In this document: in pieces, positions 16,603 to 25,039 of the stretch
How positions within the stretch are numbered: position 1 is the stretch's first letter
How the letters are laid out: each line of letters opens with the position of its first letter
Assembly (NCBI GenBank): GCA_900546065.1
Contig: URBK01000014.1
Span: forward strand, 14,676-78,675
DNA from: an uncultured Alistipes sp.
GTDB taxonomy: Bacteria > Bacteroidota > Bacteroidia > Bacteroidales > Rikenellaceae
Length of the DNA stretch: 64,000 bases
Reading direction: 5' to 3'
Made by a program: the position numbers and the translations under genes
The notes under the pieces: generated by a model
The model's input: the letters and a program-made list of their open reading frames with translations, nothing else
Databases searched by the model: none
What the model was told of the DNA's origin: nothing

Positions 16603-17988
16603 TTAACCCATACGCAGCGCCTCTATAAGCTCCTCCACGCGGTCTATCTGTCGCGGAATATCCAGTCCCTGCGGGCATTTGGGCGAGCATTCGTTACAAC
16701 CGATGCAGTGTTCGGCGCGGCTGCGTTCGGCAACGGTATTGCGATAGCGGTTCAACATACGGCGACGGCGACGGCGGTACTCCTCGTCGTGCGCACCCGA
16801 CGGATCGGGCAGCAGCTGCTCGTCCGAACAGCGGTTGTAGACACGGAATATGCCCGCAATATCGACCCCGTACGGGCACGGCATACAGTAGAAACAGTCG
16901 GTGCAGTCGATACGCGTATTGTTGCGGTAGATGTCGGCCGCACGCTGCAACAACTCGAGGCGCTCCTCCGAAAGGGGTTCGAATCCGGTCATCGTGGCGC
17001 AGTTCTCCACGACGTGCTCCATGCGTGTCATGCCGCTCAGCACGGTAAGCACATAGGGATACGAGGCACAGAACTTCAAGGCCCATGCCGCCGGCGTAAG
17101 CGACGCGTCGGCCGACGCAAGCAGCGACCGCACACTTGCCGGAAGGTCTATAAGCGCGCCACCGCGTATGGGCTCCATGACTATGACGGGGATCTTGCGC
17201 TCGGCCAGCATCGTATATAACCGCTCGGCCTGCAGCTTGCGGTCACGCCAGTCGAGCCAGTTCATCTGTATCTGTACGAAGTCCCACTCCACGGGCTGCG
17301 ACAACAGCCACTCGAAGAGTGCCATATCGCCGTGGAACGAGAATCCGAGGTTGCGGATGCGCCCCTCGGCCTTCAACTCCAGAAGGTAATCCAACACCCC
17401 CTCGTTGATATAGAGGTTCTGGAAGACATACTGACGGCTGATGCTGTGGCAGAGATAATAGTCGAAATACTCCACGCCGCAACGCTCGAGCTGCGTCGAG
17501 AATATCTCCTTGGCCTCCTCCAGCGTCTTGGCCGTGGGCGGCATCTTGTCCGCCAGAAAGAAACTCTCACGCGGGTAACGCTTCAGGGCCTTGCCCACCA
17601 TCTCCTCCGACTTGCCGCCGTGATACATCCACGCCGTATCGAAGTAGTTGACGCCGTGCGCATAGGCGTAGTCCAGCATCTCCAGCGTAGGCTCCTCGTC
17701 GATGGTACCCGTATAACGGTCTCCGCCGACCGTCGGGAAACGCATGCACCCGAAACCCAGAAGCGACACCTCGTCGCCGTTGCGCATGTTGCGGCGCAGC
17801 GTGACGCGCCCCCCGGCCGCAGGCGCGGCCGGAACCTCCGTCTGCGGCTTACGCTCCGACGAGCAGGCCGCAAGCCCCAACGTTCCCGCCACCACACCTG
17901 CAGCGATGCTGCGCAGAGCCTCCTCGCGCGTCATCCGACGCCTCAAGAGGCCGTCATATATGTTATTTATGTTCTTCCTGTCCGACAT
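16603..17988 (-). CDS. Exported-looking aldo/keto reductase with C-terminal ferredoxin domain
   Basis: A 461-residue protein. The N-terminus has LRRRMTREEALRSIAAGVVAGTLGLAAC, a Tat-like signal leading to a lipobox Cys42, so it may be an exported lipoprotein. An aldo/keto reductase barrel follows, with GFGCMRFPTVGG, the tetrad Asp/Tyr in YFDTAWMYHGG, Lys in FFLADKMP and His in YYLCHS. The C-terminus carries two [4Fe-4S] motifs (CTDCFYCMPCPYGVD and CIGCNECSPKCPQGLD). Ferredoxin-fused aldo/keto reductases are widespread in anaerobes, but export would remove it from cytoplasmic NAD(P)H. The downstream polyferredoxin could supply electrons instead. Substrate unknown. It follows the esterase gene by 41 nt. 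Confidence 0.84.
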   Translation of the reverse strand: MSDRKNINNIYDGLLRRRMTREEALRSIAAGVVAGTLGLAACSSERKPQTEVPAAPAAGGRVTLRRNMRNGDEVSLLGFGCMRFPTVGGDRYTGTIDEEPTLEMLDYAYAHGVNYFDTAWMYHGGKSEEMVGKALKRYPRESFFLADKMPPTAKTLEEAKEIFSTQLERCGVEYFDYYLCHSISRQYVFQNLYINEGVLDYLLELKAEGRIRNLGFSFHGDMALFEWLLSQPVEWDFVQIQMNWLDWRDRKLQAERLYTMLAERKIPVIVMEPIRGGALIDLPASVRSLLASADASLTPAAWALKFCASYPYVLTVLSGMTRMEHVVENCATMTGFEPLSEERLELLQRAADIYRNNTRIDCTDCFYCMPCPYGVDIAGIFRVYNRCSDEQLLPDPSGAHDEEYRRRRRRMLNRYRNTVAERSRAEHCIGCNECSPKCPQGLDIPRQIDRVEELIEALRMG

Positions 17989-18029
17989 ATTCCGTCCTTA
18001 TCACACTTTTCGGGCGCAGAGTCCGCACA

Positions 18030-18836
18030 TTACTTTCGGGCCGCCTCACGCTCGCGCACGAAACGCAGCAGCAGCGGATAGCCCGGCCCGCACATATCGT
18101 GTCCGTAGCCGTCGAATTCGTATAGTGTCACATCCTTGTGTCCCGCCAACAGAAGCATGCGGCGGAAATAGGCATTCTCCTCGTAGCGGCCCAGCATCTC
18201 CATCTCGCGGTCACCCGAGAGTATCAGCATCGGGGGCGCGTCACCGCGCACGTGGTAGAGCGGAGCGAGACTGTCAACCACGGGCTGGCGGTCCGATATG
18301 CCGCGCACACGCCGCTCCTCGAAGTGGGTTATGACCTGCCCGCTGAAGGGTATGACCCCCTTTATACTGTTGGCATCCACGCCGTAACGTTTCAGGCGGC
18401 TCTTGTCGAGCGAGACCATATCAACCAGATACCCTCCGGCCGAGTGCCCCGCAAGATATATGCGTTCGGGGCTGCCGCCATACATCGATATGTTGCCGAA
18501 GACCCACGCCACAGCCGCCGCAGCATCATCCACGATATCCGTCACGGCCGCACGCGGCGAGAGACGGTAACCGACACCTACCACAACGACATTGCCGTCC
18601 AGCAACTCGCGCGGAATATCCTTGTTGCCGCCCGTCAGGCCGCCGCCATGAAACCATACGATGACGGGAGCGTCGTGCGCCCCCACGGGCGCAGCCACAT
18701 CGAGCCGGCAACGCTCGGCGACATATTCGTCACCCGACTTGTAGTTTATGTCGCGCTTGAACGTATAGTCGGCCGCATGCGCCGCCGCCACGCTCAACAC
18801 CGCCGCAAACACGGCCACAATCTTCTTTACATTCAT
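18030..18836 (-). CDS. Exported alpha/beta hydrolase (carboxylesterase-like)
   Basis: A 268-residue hydrolase with a cleavable signal peptide (MNVKKIVAVFAAVLSVAAAHA). It has the HGGG oxyanion motif (IVWFHGGGLTGG), the nucleophile in AGHSAGGYL, an acid in ILSGDREM and the catalytic His in FDGYGHDMCG, as in HSL/BD-FAE-type esterases. It would act in the periplasm on an ester, for example an acetylated sugar or a feruloyl/acyl ester. Same strand and close spacing place it in a run with the aldo/keto reductase and polyferredoxin downstream and the unknown protein and CstA upstream. The substrate is not readable. Confidence 0.82.
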   Translation of the reverse strand: MNVKKIVAVFAAVLSVAAAHAADYTFKRDINYKSGDEYVAERCRLDVAAPVGAHDAPVIVWFHGGGLTGGNKDIPRELLDGNVVVVGVGYRLSPRAAVTDIVDDAAAAVAWVFGNISMYGGSPERIYLAGHSAGGYLVDMVSLDKSRLKRYGVDANSIKGVIPFSGQVITHFEERRVRGISDRQPVVDSLAPLYHVRGDAPPMLILSGDREMEMLGRYEENAYFRRMLLLAGHKDVTLYEFDGYGHDMCGPGYPLLLRFVREREAARK

Positions 18837-18875
18837 ATTACATTTTTATACTATCCATCCGACAAGTCTTGTCCT

Positions 18876-19553
18876 TTATGCCTTGCGCAGCGCCTCGACA
18901 AATTCGGGGCGCAGTCTCCAGAGCGGCTCCGTCGCAAACCACAGCTCGCGCGCCTCGGCCTGCGCCGAGGGGTGCTCGCCGCGGATCTCGGCCACGAACT
19001 CCTCCGAGGCGGGATGCTCCGCCGCAACGAACTCGTCATACCACGCCTTATGCCGTGTACGCAGCGTCCGCAGCGCGTCACGGTCGATGCCGCCGCAGCG
19101 GCAGAAGCCGCACCACAGCGTAAGAAGTGAGTATTCGGGACTCTTCATCGGCACATCGAACATCGCATCATCGAAACAATCCCACTCCTCCAGTACGGGA
19201 TAACAGAAGGCCAGCATCACGACGGCTTCCAGACGATCCTCCTCGTCGCAATCCGTCAGCCGCTCCCATATCGCCACGGCCATCTCGACGTCGCCGACCG
19301 AGAGATGATCCGCCGCCGAGGCATAGAGCAACTCCATTGCGGCACGCGCCTCCCCGTCCTCCCAATCCAGACGGGCATCGTCGTCGAGTCCCTCGATGAG
19401 GCGTTGCACCGCCTCGAAACGCATGCGGCACGCCTCTTCGCGGCGGCCTTCGCGTTCGCACTCGGCGGCCATGCGCAGCGTCCGCGCGAAGCCGCCGCCG
19501 CTCAGGCGCAGCAGCCCCGAAGCCGAAGGTCTAACCGAGAAACTTCCCATCAC
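18876..19553 (-). CDS. Hypothetical helical protein, coupled to cstA
   Basis: A 225-residue protein that I do not recognise. It is rich in Ala, Glu, Leu, Cys and Trp and appears all-helical, with TPR-like pairs (RTLRMAAECEREGRREEACRMRFEAVQRL, DVEMAVAIWERLTDCDEEDRLEAVVML). No signal peptide or TM segment. Its start overlaps the end of the CstA-type gene by 23 nt (the second Met, at 19550, is equally possible), which implies translational coupling. The tight linkage suggests a cytoplasmic function related to the transporter or the enzymes downstream, but nothing more can be said. Confidence 0.72.
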   Translation of the reverse strand: MMGSFSVRPSASGLLRLSGGGFARTLRMAAECEREGRREEACRMRFEAVQRLIEGLDDDARLDWEDGEARAAMELLYASAADHLSVGDVEMAVAIWERLTDCDEEDRLEAVVMLAFCYPVLEEWDCFDDAMFDVPMKSPEYSLLTLWCGFCRCGGIDRDALRTLRTRHKAWYDEFVAAEHPASEEFVAEIRGEHPSAQAEARELWFATEPLWRLRPEFVEALRKA

Positions 19554-20958
19554 GACGGAATTTATAATTCATGGCCACGGTCAGCGCCGCGGTAACGACA
19601 ACTGCAAGGCCGTATGCCAGCGGACGGTTCTCCATACCGAAGAACTGCCCCGAAACGAATACGAAGCTCGAACAGATGAAGGTCATGAATACCGCCACGG
19701 GCATCACCACCCACATATTGGCCCGACGTTGATAGAGGTATGCGGCGATTGTCCACAGCACAACCGTAGCCAGTGCTTGGTTTGTCCACGCGAAGTATCG
19801 CCACACCACGTCGAAATCGACAAATGTGATCGCCACGCCCACGGCAAAGAGCGGCACGCTGATCATCAGACGGCGCGCGATGCTGCGCTGCTCGATATGG
19901 AAGACGTCGGCTATGATGAGTCGGGCCGAACGGAACGCCGTATCGCCCGAGGTGACGGGGGCCGCGACCACACCCAAGACGGCAAGGATGCCGCCCACGG
20001 CACCCAGAGTCGTTGTCGAGACGGTATTTACGACCCATGCGGCGTTGTTGCCGTGATCGGCCAGCGCCGCCGCCAGACCGTCCGCACCCGAGAAGAAGGC
20101 CATGGCTATGGTCGCCCAGATAAGGGCTATGACCGACTCGGCTATCATGGCGCCATAGAACACCGTGCGGCATTCGCGCTCGTTGTTCACGCAGCGTGCC
20201 ATCAGCGGCGACTGCGTGGCGTGGAAGCCCGAGATGGCGCCGCAGGCGATGGTTATAAAGAGTGTCGGGATGATGGGCAGCGAGTGGGCGTCGATCTGGA
20301 AGTTATGGAAGGTGGTCATCTCCGGCACCTCATACTTTCCGAATACGATCACCCCCAACAGCCCCAGAGCCATGAATATGAGGGCCGCACCGAACAGCGG
20401 GTAGATCTTGCCGATGATCTTGTCGATGGGCAGCAGCGTCGCCACGAAGTAGTATATGATGATGATTGCGATCCACCACCAGTACGACACGGCGGGGATC
20501 ATCTCACCCAGAATACTTGCGGGCGAGCGCAGGAACACCACTCCCACCAATATGAGCAGCAGCACCGAGAATACGCGCATGAACTGCCGCGCGCCGCCGC
20601 CCAAATAGCGGCCTATGATCTCGGGGATGCTCAGGCCGTCGTTGCGGACGAGTATGACGCCCGAGATGAAGTCGTGCATGGCGCCCATGAATATTCCGCC
20701 GAAGGTTATCCAGAGGAAGGCCACGGGACCGAAGCAGGCGCCCATGATGGCGCCGAAGATGGGGCCTATGCCGGCAATGTTGAGCAGCTGTATGAGGAAC
20801 GTACGCCACAGAGGCATGGGGACATAGTCCACGCCGTCGCAAAGGCGTTTGGAGGGCACCTCGGCCGCAGGGTCTATGCGGCAGACCCGCTCCAGATAGC
20901 GGCCATAGGTGAAATATGCCGTCACAAGGAGGGCCAGACAGACGAAAAAAGTTATCAT
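19531..20958 (-). CDS. cstA: CstA-family transporter (carbon starvation protein A)
   Basis: A 475-residue CstA-type membrane transporter. The ATG at 20958 is chosen because it opens directly into the first TM (MITFFVCLALLVTAYFTYGRYLE); the longer frame to 21039 adds a charged, non-conserved extension. About 12 TM segments, with family motifs in VDYVPMPLWRTFLIQLLNIAGIGPIFG and ISGFHATQSPLMARC. It is shorter than E. coli CstA (about 700 residues) but typical of Bacteroidetes members. Family members import pyruvate or peptides, often under carbon limitation. It starts a minus-strand run of five genes. The promoter must lie in 20959-21099, shared with the divergent tRNA. Confidence 0.9.
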   Translation of the reverse strand: MITFFVCLALLVTAYFTYGRYLERVCRIDPAAEVPSKRLCDGVDYVPMPLWRTFLIQLLNIAGIGPIFGAIMGACFGPVAFLWITFGGIFMGAMHDFISGVILVRNDGLSIPEIIGRYLGGGARQFMRVFSVLLLILVGVVFLRSPASILGEMIPAVSYWWWIAIIIIYYFVATLLPIDKIIGKIYPLFGAALIFMALGLLGVIVFGKYEVPEMTTFHNFQIDAHSLPIIPTLFITIACGAISGFHATQSPLMARCVNNERECRTVFYGAMIAESVIALIWATIAMAFFSGADGLAAALADHGNNAAWVVNTVSTTTLGAVGGILAVLGVVAAPVTSGDTAFRSARLIIADVFHIEQRSIARRLMISVPLFAVGVAITFVDFDVVWRYFAWTNQALATVVLWTIAAYLYQRRANMWVVMPVAVFMTFICSSFVFVSGQFFGMENRPLAYGLAVVVTAALTVAMNYKFRRDGKFLG

Positions 20959-21099
20959 AGAGTAAGGATTTTGTCGGTATCTCAATGCGAAAATAATAAT
21001 TTTTCGCGGAAAACGATATTTTTTCGGCCCAACATGCACGAACTTTGAAAATAATTACGATATTTGCACCCGAAAACAGACCACGTGTCTGCGCAGGCT

Positions 21100-21171
21100 G
21101 CCGAATTAGCTCAGTGGTAGAGCACTTCACTCGTAATGAAGGGGTCCCGAGTTCAAGTCTCGGATTCGGCT
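21100..21171 (+). tRNA. tRNA-Thr (anticodon CGT)
   Basis: A complete 72-nt cloverleaf: acceptor stem GCCGAAT/ATTCGGC, D arm GCTC...GAGC, anticodon stem CTTCA/TGAAG with loop CTCGTAA giving anticodon CGT (reads ACG), and T arm CCGAG-TTCAAGT-CTCGG. Discriminator base T; CCA is not encoded. A terminator follows 12 nt downstream. Confidence 0.96.
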
Positions 21172-21511
21172 CTCGAAACCCGAACATCCGCAACATCATT
21201 GCGGATGTTTTTTTATTGCCGCACAACGACTTTTTGGCTTTCCAGCCGGCGGCTCCTCCTCTCGGAAAAATCACCCCCGCGGCACTCTCATGCAATCATA
21301 TTCACGTCGCAGATACGGTCGGCGGCGCGTTTTTTGCCATACATTTCACAGATAGGCACGGCCTCTTTGCAGCAAAAATACGCATAAACCGCTGCGTATG
21401 GGATTTTTTACGTATATTCGAATTGTATTCATGCAGTTGCCGCGCCGAGACCGACACTCGGACAAAGAACAGGACACACGGACAAAAAACAGACTATATA
21501 AAACCGACACT
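21172..21511. other. Intergenic region after tRNA-Thr
   Basis: 340 nt without a credible gene. It holds the tRNA terminator at its left end and the leader of the Ntn-hydrolase gene at its right end. TACATTTC (near 21339) is one base off a -7 element; I see no complete promoter. There is no repeat of the tRNA 3' end that would mark an attachment site. Confidence 0.5.
21183..21215 (+). terminator. tRNA-Thr terminator
   Basis: An 11-bp stem (21183-21193 with 21199-21209, AACATCCGCAA/TTGCGGATGTT), 5-nt loop and an eight-base T run. Confidence 0.92.
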
Positions 21512-22585
21512 ATGAAAAAGATCATCATCCTCACGCTTGCGGCCGTTCTTGCCGCCGCCCTGCAGACCGACGCCTGCACGGGCATCACGCTCCGCGTGCC
21601 CGACCGCGGCACGGTCGTGGCCCGCACCATCGAGTGGGGCGGCAGCGACCTCAACAGCCGTTACGTCGTGGTGCCGCGCGGATACCGCCAGCACTCGATG
21701 CTCCCCGACCAGAAGAAGGGCATGCTCATGCCATCTCGGTACGGATATGTGGGACTCGCCGTCGAGATGGAGCAGTTCGTCGCCGAGGGCATAAACGAGG
21801 CGGGACTCTCGGCCGGACTCTTCTACTTCCCCGACTACGGGCGATATGAGGAGTACGACCCCGCGCTGGCATCTTCATCGGTGGCCGACCTGCAGCTCGT
21901 GGCGTGGATGCTCGGCGGATATGCCACCGTCGACGAGGTAATGCGGGCCCTGCGCGGCATCCACATCGTAGGGCTCGACCCCCGCGCCTCGACCGTACAC
22001 TGGCGCATAACCGACACCACGGGACGGCAGGTGGTACTCGAGATAGTCGACGGACACATGCAGTTCTTCGACAGCCGTTTGGGCGTGCTGACAAACTCCC
22101 CGGGATACGAGTGGCAGATGACCAACCTCAACAACTACGTCAACCTCTACGCCGGCGCCGCCCCCGACAAGGAGTTCGGCGCGGTACGTCTGGCACCCTT
22201 CGGCGCCGGCAGCGGCATGCTCGGCATCCCGGGTGACGTGACGCCCCCGTCGCGGTTCGTGCGCGCGGCATTCTATCAGGTGACGGCGCCGCCGCGAAAC
22301 ACAACCCTCGAGGCCGTAATGCAGGGTTTCCAGATACTCAGCAACTTCGACATACCCATAGGCACGGAGTTCGCCGCGGGCAAGATCCCGGCCGACATAC
22401 CGAGCGCCACACAATGGACCTCGGCCACCGACATCGCCGCCCGCAAGATCTATTACCGCACCATGTACAACAGCGCCATACGCTGTATCGACCTTGCACA
22501 GATAGACTTCGGCACTATAACCTACCGCAGCGAGCCGCTCGACGAGCAGAAGAGCCAGCCCGTCATCAACGTCGAGATACGGTAG
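21512..22585 (+). CDS. Choloylglycine hydrolase / penicillin V acylase-family Ntn hydrolase
   Basis: A 357-residue secreted linear amide C-N hydrolase. The ATG at 21512 opens a signal peptide (MKKIIILTLAAVLAAALQTDA) whose cleavage exposes Cys22, the N-terminal nucleophile (CTGITL). Further family residues match bile salt hydrolases: Arg38 sixteen residues after the Cys, an Asn in VLTNSPGYEWQMTNLNNY, and the Arg in GIPGDVTPPSRFVRAAF. The position of the conserved active-site Asp is occupied by Glu41 (ARTIEW). It may cleave bile salts, N-acyl homoserine lactones or related amides in the periplasm. Bile salt hydrolysis is likely for a gut organism but not certain. A terminator follows. Confidence 0.86.
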   Translation: MKKIIILTLAAVLAAALQTDACTGITLRVPDRGTVVARTIEWGGSDLNSRYVVVPRGYRQHSMLPDQKKGMLMPSRYGYVGLAVEMEQFVAEGINEAGLSAGLFYFPDYGRYEEYDPALASSSVADLQLVAWMLGGYATVDEVMRALRGIHIVGLDPRASTVHWRITDTTGRQVVLEIVDGHMQFFDSRLGVLTNSPGYEWQMTNLNNYVNLYAGAAPDKEFGAVRLAPFGAGSGMLGIPGDVTPPSRFVRAAFYQVTAPPRNTTLEAVMQGFQILSNFDIPIGTEFAAGKIPADIPSATQWTSATDIAARKIYYRTMYNSAIRCIDLAQIDFGTITYRSEPLDEQKSQPVINVEIR

Positions 22586-22665
22586 TGTCACGGCATATCG
22601 CACGCCTTACGGGCGAAAAACCCGACGCAAAAGGGTACGGATCGACGAAAAAGTGTTAATTTTGT

Positions 22666-22697
22666 AAGCGGTGGCGCCACATGCGCCGCCGCTTTTT
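22666..22697 (+). terminator. Strong terminator between Ntn hydrolase and GH92
   Basis: A 12-bp stem (22666-22677 with 22683-22694, one G-U pair), loop CACAT, then T5. It ends 20 nt before the GH92 start, and a TAATTTTG -7-like element (22657-22664) abuts its left side. Confidence 0.82.
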
Positions 22698-22717
22698 CAC
22701 TACACTCCCTACCTGAC

Positions 22718-24961
22718 ATGAACGAAACAAAAGCCTCAACCGTCGGCGGCCGTATTATTGTAACGGCTGTCGCTTCGATCGCGCTGCTCGCCTCAGCGTG
22801 CGGTCCCGACCGTGAAAAGGTCGACTATGTAAATACCCGCATCGGCAACATAAGCCACCTGCTCGTGCCGACCTATCCGACGACGCACCTGCCCAACTCG
22901 ATGCTGCGCATGATCCCCGACCACAACGAGTTCACCACGGACCGCATGGGGGGCCTGCCGCTCAACGTCCCCTCGCACCGCAACGGCAGCGTGCTGATGA
23001 TGATGCCCTACTGCGGCGCGGCCGAGGGCCTGACGCGCAACATGAGCTACCGCTACGATCAGGAGCACTCCACGCCCGCACGCTATACGGTCTATCTTGA
23101 CGACTACGGCATCGTCACCGACTTCGTGCCTGCAGCCAAGGCCGCGATCTTCTCATGCACGTTCGAGCAGCCGGGAGGCCGGTACATACAGATCGCATCC
23201 TCCGGCGGCGAGATCCACGGCGAGGGCAACGCCATGTGGGGATATGACAACTACCGCGGCATAAAACAATACTTCTATCTGGAGTTCGACTCCGCGCCCG
23301 AAGCCTTCGCCGCATCTGCGGCCGATGTCAACAGCGCCCGCTTTGCCGAGAGCACGCAGTGCGTCAAGGCCCGCTACGGCATCTCGTACATCGACGTCGA
23401 GCAGGCGGAGCGCAACCTGCGCGAGCAGATCGGCTCTTGGGATATGGACGCCATGGAGCGCGACGCCCGCACGGCATGGAACAACGTCTTGGGCCGCATC
23501 GATGTCGAGGGCGGCACCGAGGACCAGCAGATAACCTTCTATACGGCCCTCTACCGCTGCCATGAACGTATGGTATGCATATCGGAGGACGGACGTTACT
23601 TCAGCGCCTTCGACGGCAAGGTGCATGACGACGAGGGGACACCATTCTGGACCGACGACTGGGTGTGGGATACGTACCACGCCCTGCATCCGCTGCAGAC
23701 GATCCTCGACCCGGAGGCCGAGCAGCAGAAGATCGAATCCTACATACGCATGTACGAGCAGTCGGGATGGATGCCCACATTTCCCTGCATCTTCGGCGAC
23801 GCCCACTGCATGAACGGCAACCACTCGGCCGCCGTCTTTGCCGACGCCCTCTGCAAGGGGCTCGACTTCGATGTGGAGCGCGCCTATGAGGGTATCCGCC
23901 ATACGGTTCTCAACGAGACGATGATACCGTGGGTGCGCGCCCCCAAGACCGAACTCGACGACTTCTACCACGCCAACGGCTGGTTCCCCGCCCTGCACCC
24001 GGGCGAGCAGGAGAGCGTCGCCGCCGTCACGGGAGGCGAACGCCGTCAGGCCGTGGCCGTGACGCTGGCAGCATCGTACGACGACTGGTGCATCTCGCGT
24101 CTGGCGCAGCACCTCGGCCGCAGCGAGGAGTATGACTTCCATCTCGGCCGCAGTTTCAACTACCGCAACCTCTTCAACCGCCAGACGGGATTCTTCCATC
24201 CGAAGGATGCCGCCGGCGAGTTCATCGAGCCATTCGACTACATCTTCTCCGGCGGTCTGGGCGCACGCGACTACTATGACGAGAACAATGCGTGGACATA
24301 CATCTGGGACGTACACCACAACATCGCCGACCTCATCGCCCTCTTCGGCGGGGAGAAGCCATTTGCCGACAAGCTCGACCGTCTCTTTGCCGAGGGGCTG
24401 CACACATCCAAGTGGCAATACTACTCGAAGCTGCCCGACTCGTCGGGCAATGTCGGACAATATGTCATGGGTAACGAGCCGAGCTTCCACATACCCTACC
24501 TCTACAATTATGCCCGCCGCCCGTGGCAGACGCAGAAACGTATCCGCATGCTTATGGAGAGTTGGTTCCGCAACGACCTGATGGGCATCTGCGGCGACGA
24601 GGACGGCGGCGGAATGTCGGCCTTCTACGTCTTCTCGGCCATGGGATTCTATCCCGTGACGGCAGGCATGCCCTACTACGTCATCGGCAGCCCGATATTC
24701 GACCGCGTCACCATACACCTCGACAACGGCAAGACCTTCACCCTCATCGCCCGAAACAACTCGGCCGACAACAAGTACATACAGTCGGCGCGCCTGAACG
24801 GCAAACCCTACGACAAGAGTTACTTCTCGCACGAGGATCTGATGGCGGGCGGCACACTGGAGCTCACGATGGGCAACCGCCCCTGCCTCACATGGGCCGT
24901 GGCGGAGGATTCGGTACCTCCATCGGAGGGATCCGGCATGCGGCCCATGAGCGGCAGGTAG
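22718..24961 (+). CDS. GH92 alpha-mannosidase lipoprotein
   Basis: A 747-residue glycoside hydrolase family 92 enzyme, usually exo-acting alpha-mannosidases that need calcium and trim mannose from N-glycans or yeast mannan. The signal sequence ends in LLASAC (Cys28), so it is a lipoprotein, periplasmic or surface-exposed. The N-terminal beta-sandwich starts VDYVNTRIGN; the C-terminal (alpha/alpha)6 domain shows the acid motif in VMGNEPSFHIPYLYNY and GDEDGGGMSAFYVFSAMGFYPVTAG, the region of the base Asp. Length is typical. It stands alone, not within a SusCD locus, so its glycan source is unclear. The promoter is not obvious because a terminator lies directly upstream. Confidence 0.92.
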   Translation: MNETKASTVGGRIIVTAVASIALLASACGPDREKVDYVNTRIGNISHLLVPTYPTTHLPNSMLRMIPDHNEFTTDRMGGLPLNVPSHRNGSVLMMMPYCGAAEGLTRNMSYRYDQEHSTPARYTVYLDDYGIVTDFVPAAKAAIFSCTFEQPGGRYIQIASSGGEIHGEGNAMWGYDNYRGIKQYFYLEFDSAPEAFAASAADVNSARFAESTQCVKARYGISYIDVEQAERNLREQIGSWDMDAMERDARTAWNNVLGRIDVEGGTEDQQITFYTALYRCHERMVCISEDGRYFSAFDGKVHDDEGTPFWTDDWVWDTYHALHPLQTILDPEAEQQKIESYIRMYEQSGWMPTFPCIFGDAHCMNGNHSAAVFADALCKGLDFDVERAYEGIRHTVLNETMIPWVRAPKTELDDFYHANGWFPALHPGEQESVAAVTGGERRQAVAVTLAASYDDWCISRLAQHLGRSEEYDFHLGRSFNYRNLFNRQTGFFHPKDAAGEFIEPFDYIFSGGLGARDYYDENNAWTYIWDVHHNIADLIALFGGEKPFADKLDRLFAEGLHTSKWQYYSKLPDSSGNVGQYVMGNEPSFHIPYLYNYARRPWQTQKRIRMLMESWFRNDLMGICGDEDGGGMSAFYVFSAMGFYPVTAGMPYYVIGSPIFDRVTIHLDNGKTFTLIARNNSADNKYIQSARLNGKPYDKSYFSHEDLMAGGTLELTMGNRPCLTWAVAEDSVPPSEGSGMRPMSGR

Positions 24962-25039
24962 GACTCGCGCGGCCGACGGCATAACATACCGCATACAAGG
25001 TAACGACAAGGTATATATACAATAAAAGATTTACGAAAG

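Noticed and set aside
19396..21048. 550-codon open frame antisense to cstA
   Set aside because: Shadow frame rich in His, Arg and Asp, running over a clearly real transporter gene.
21100..21171. tRNA-Thr as an integration site for a mobile element
   Set aside because: No integrase is nearby and the tRNA 3' end is not repeated in the sequence I checked.
23153..25009. 618-codon open frame antisense to GH92
   Set aside because: Shadow of a well-supported gene; composition is Val/Glu/Ala/Arg without motifs.
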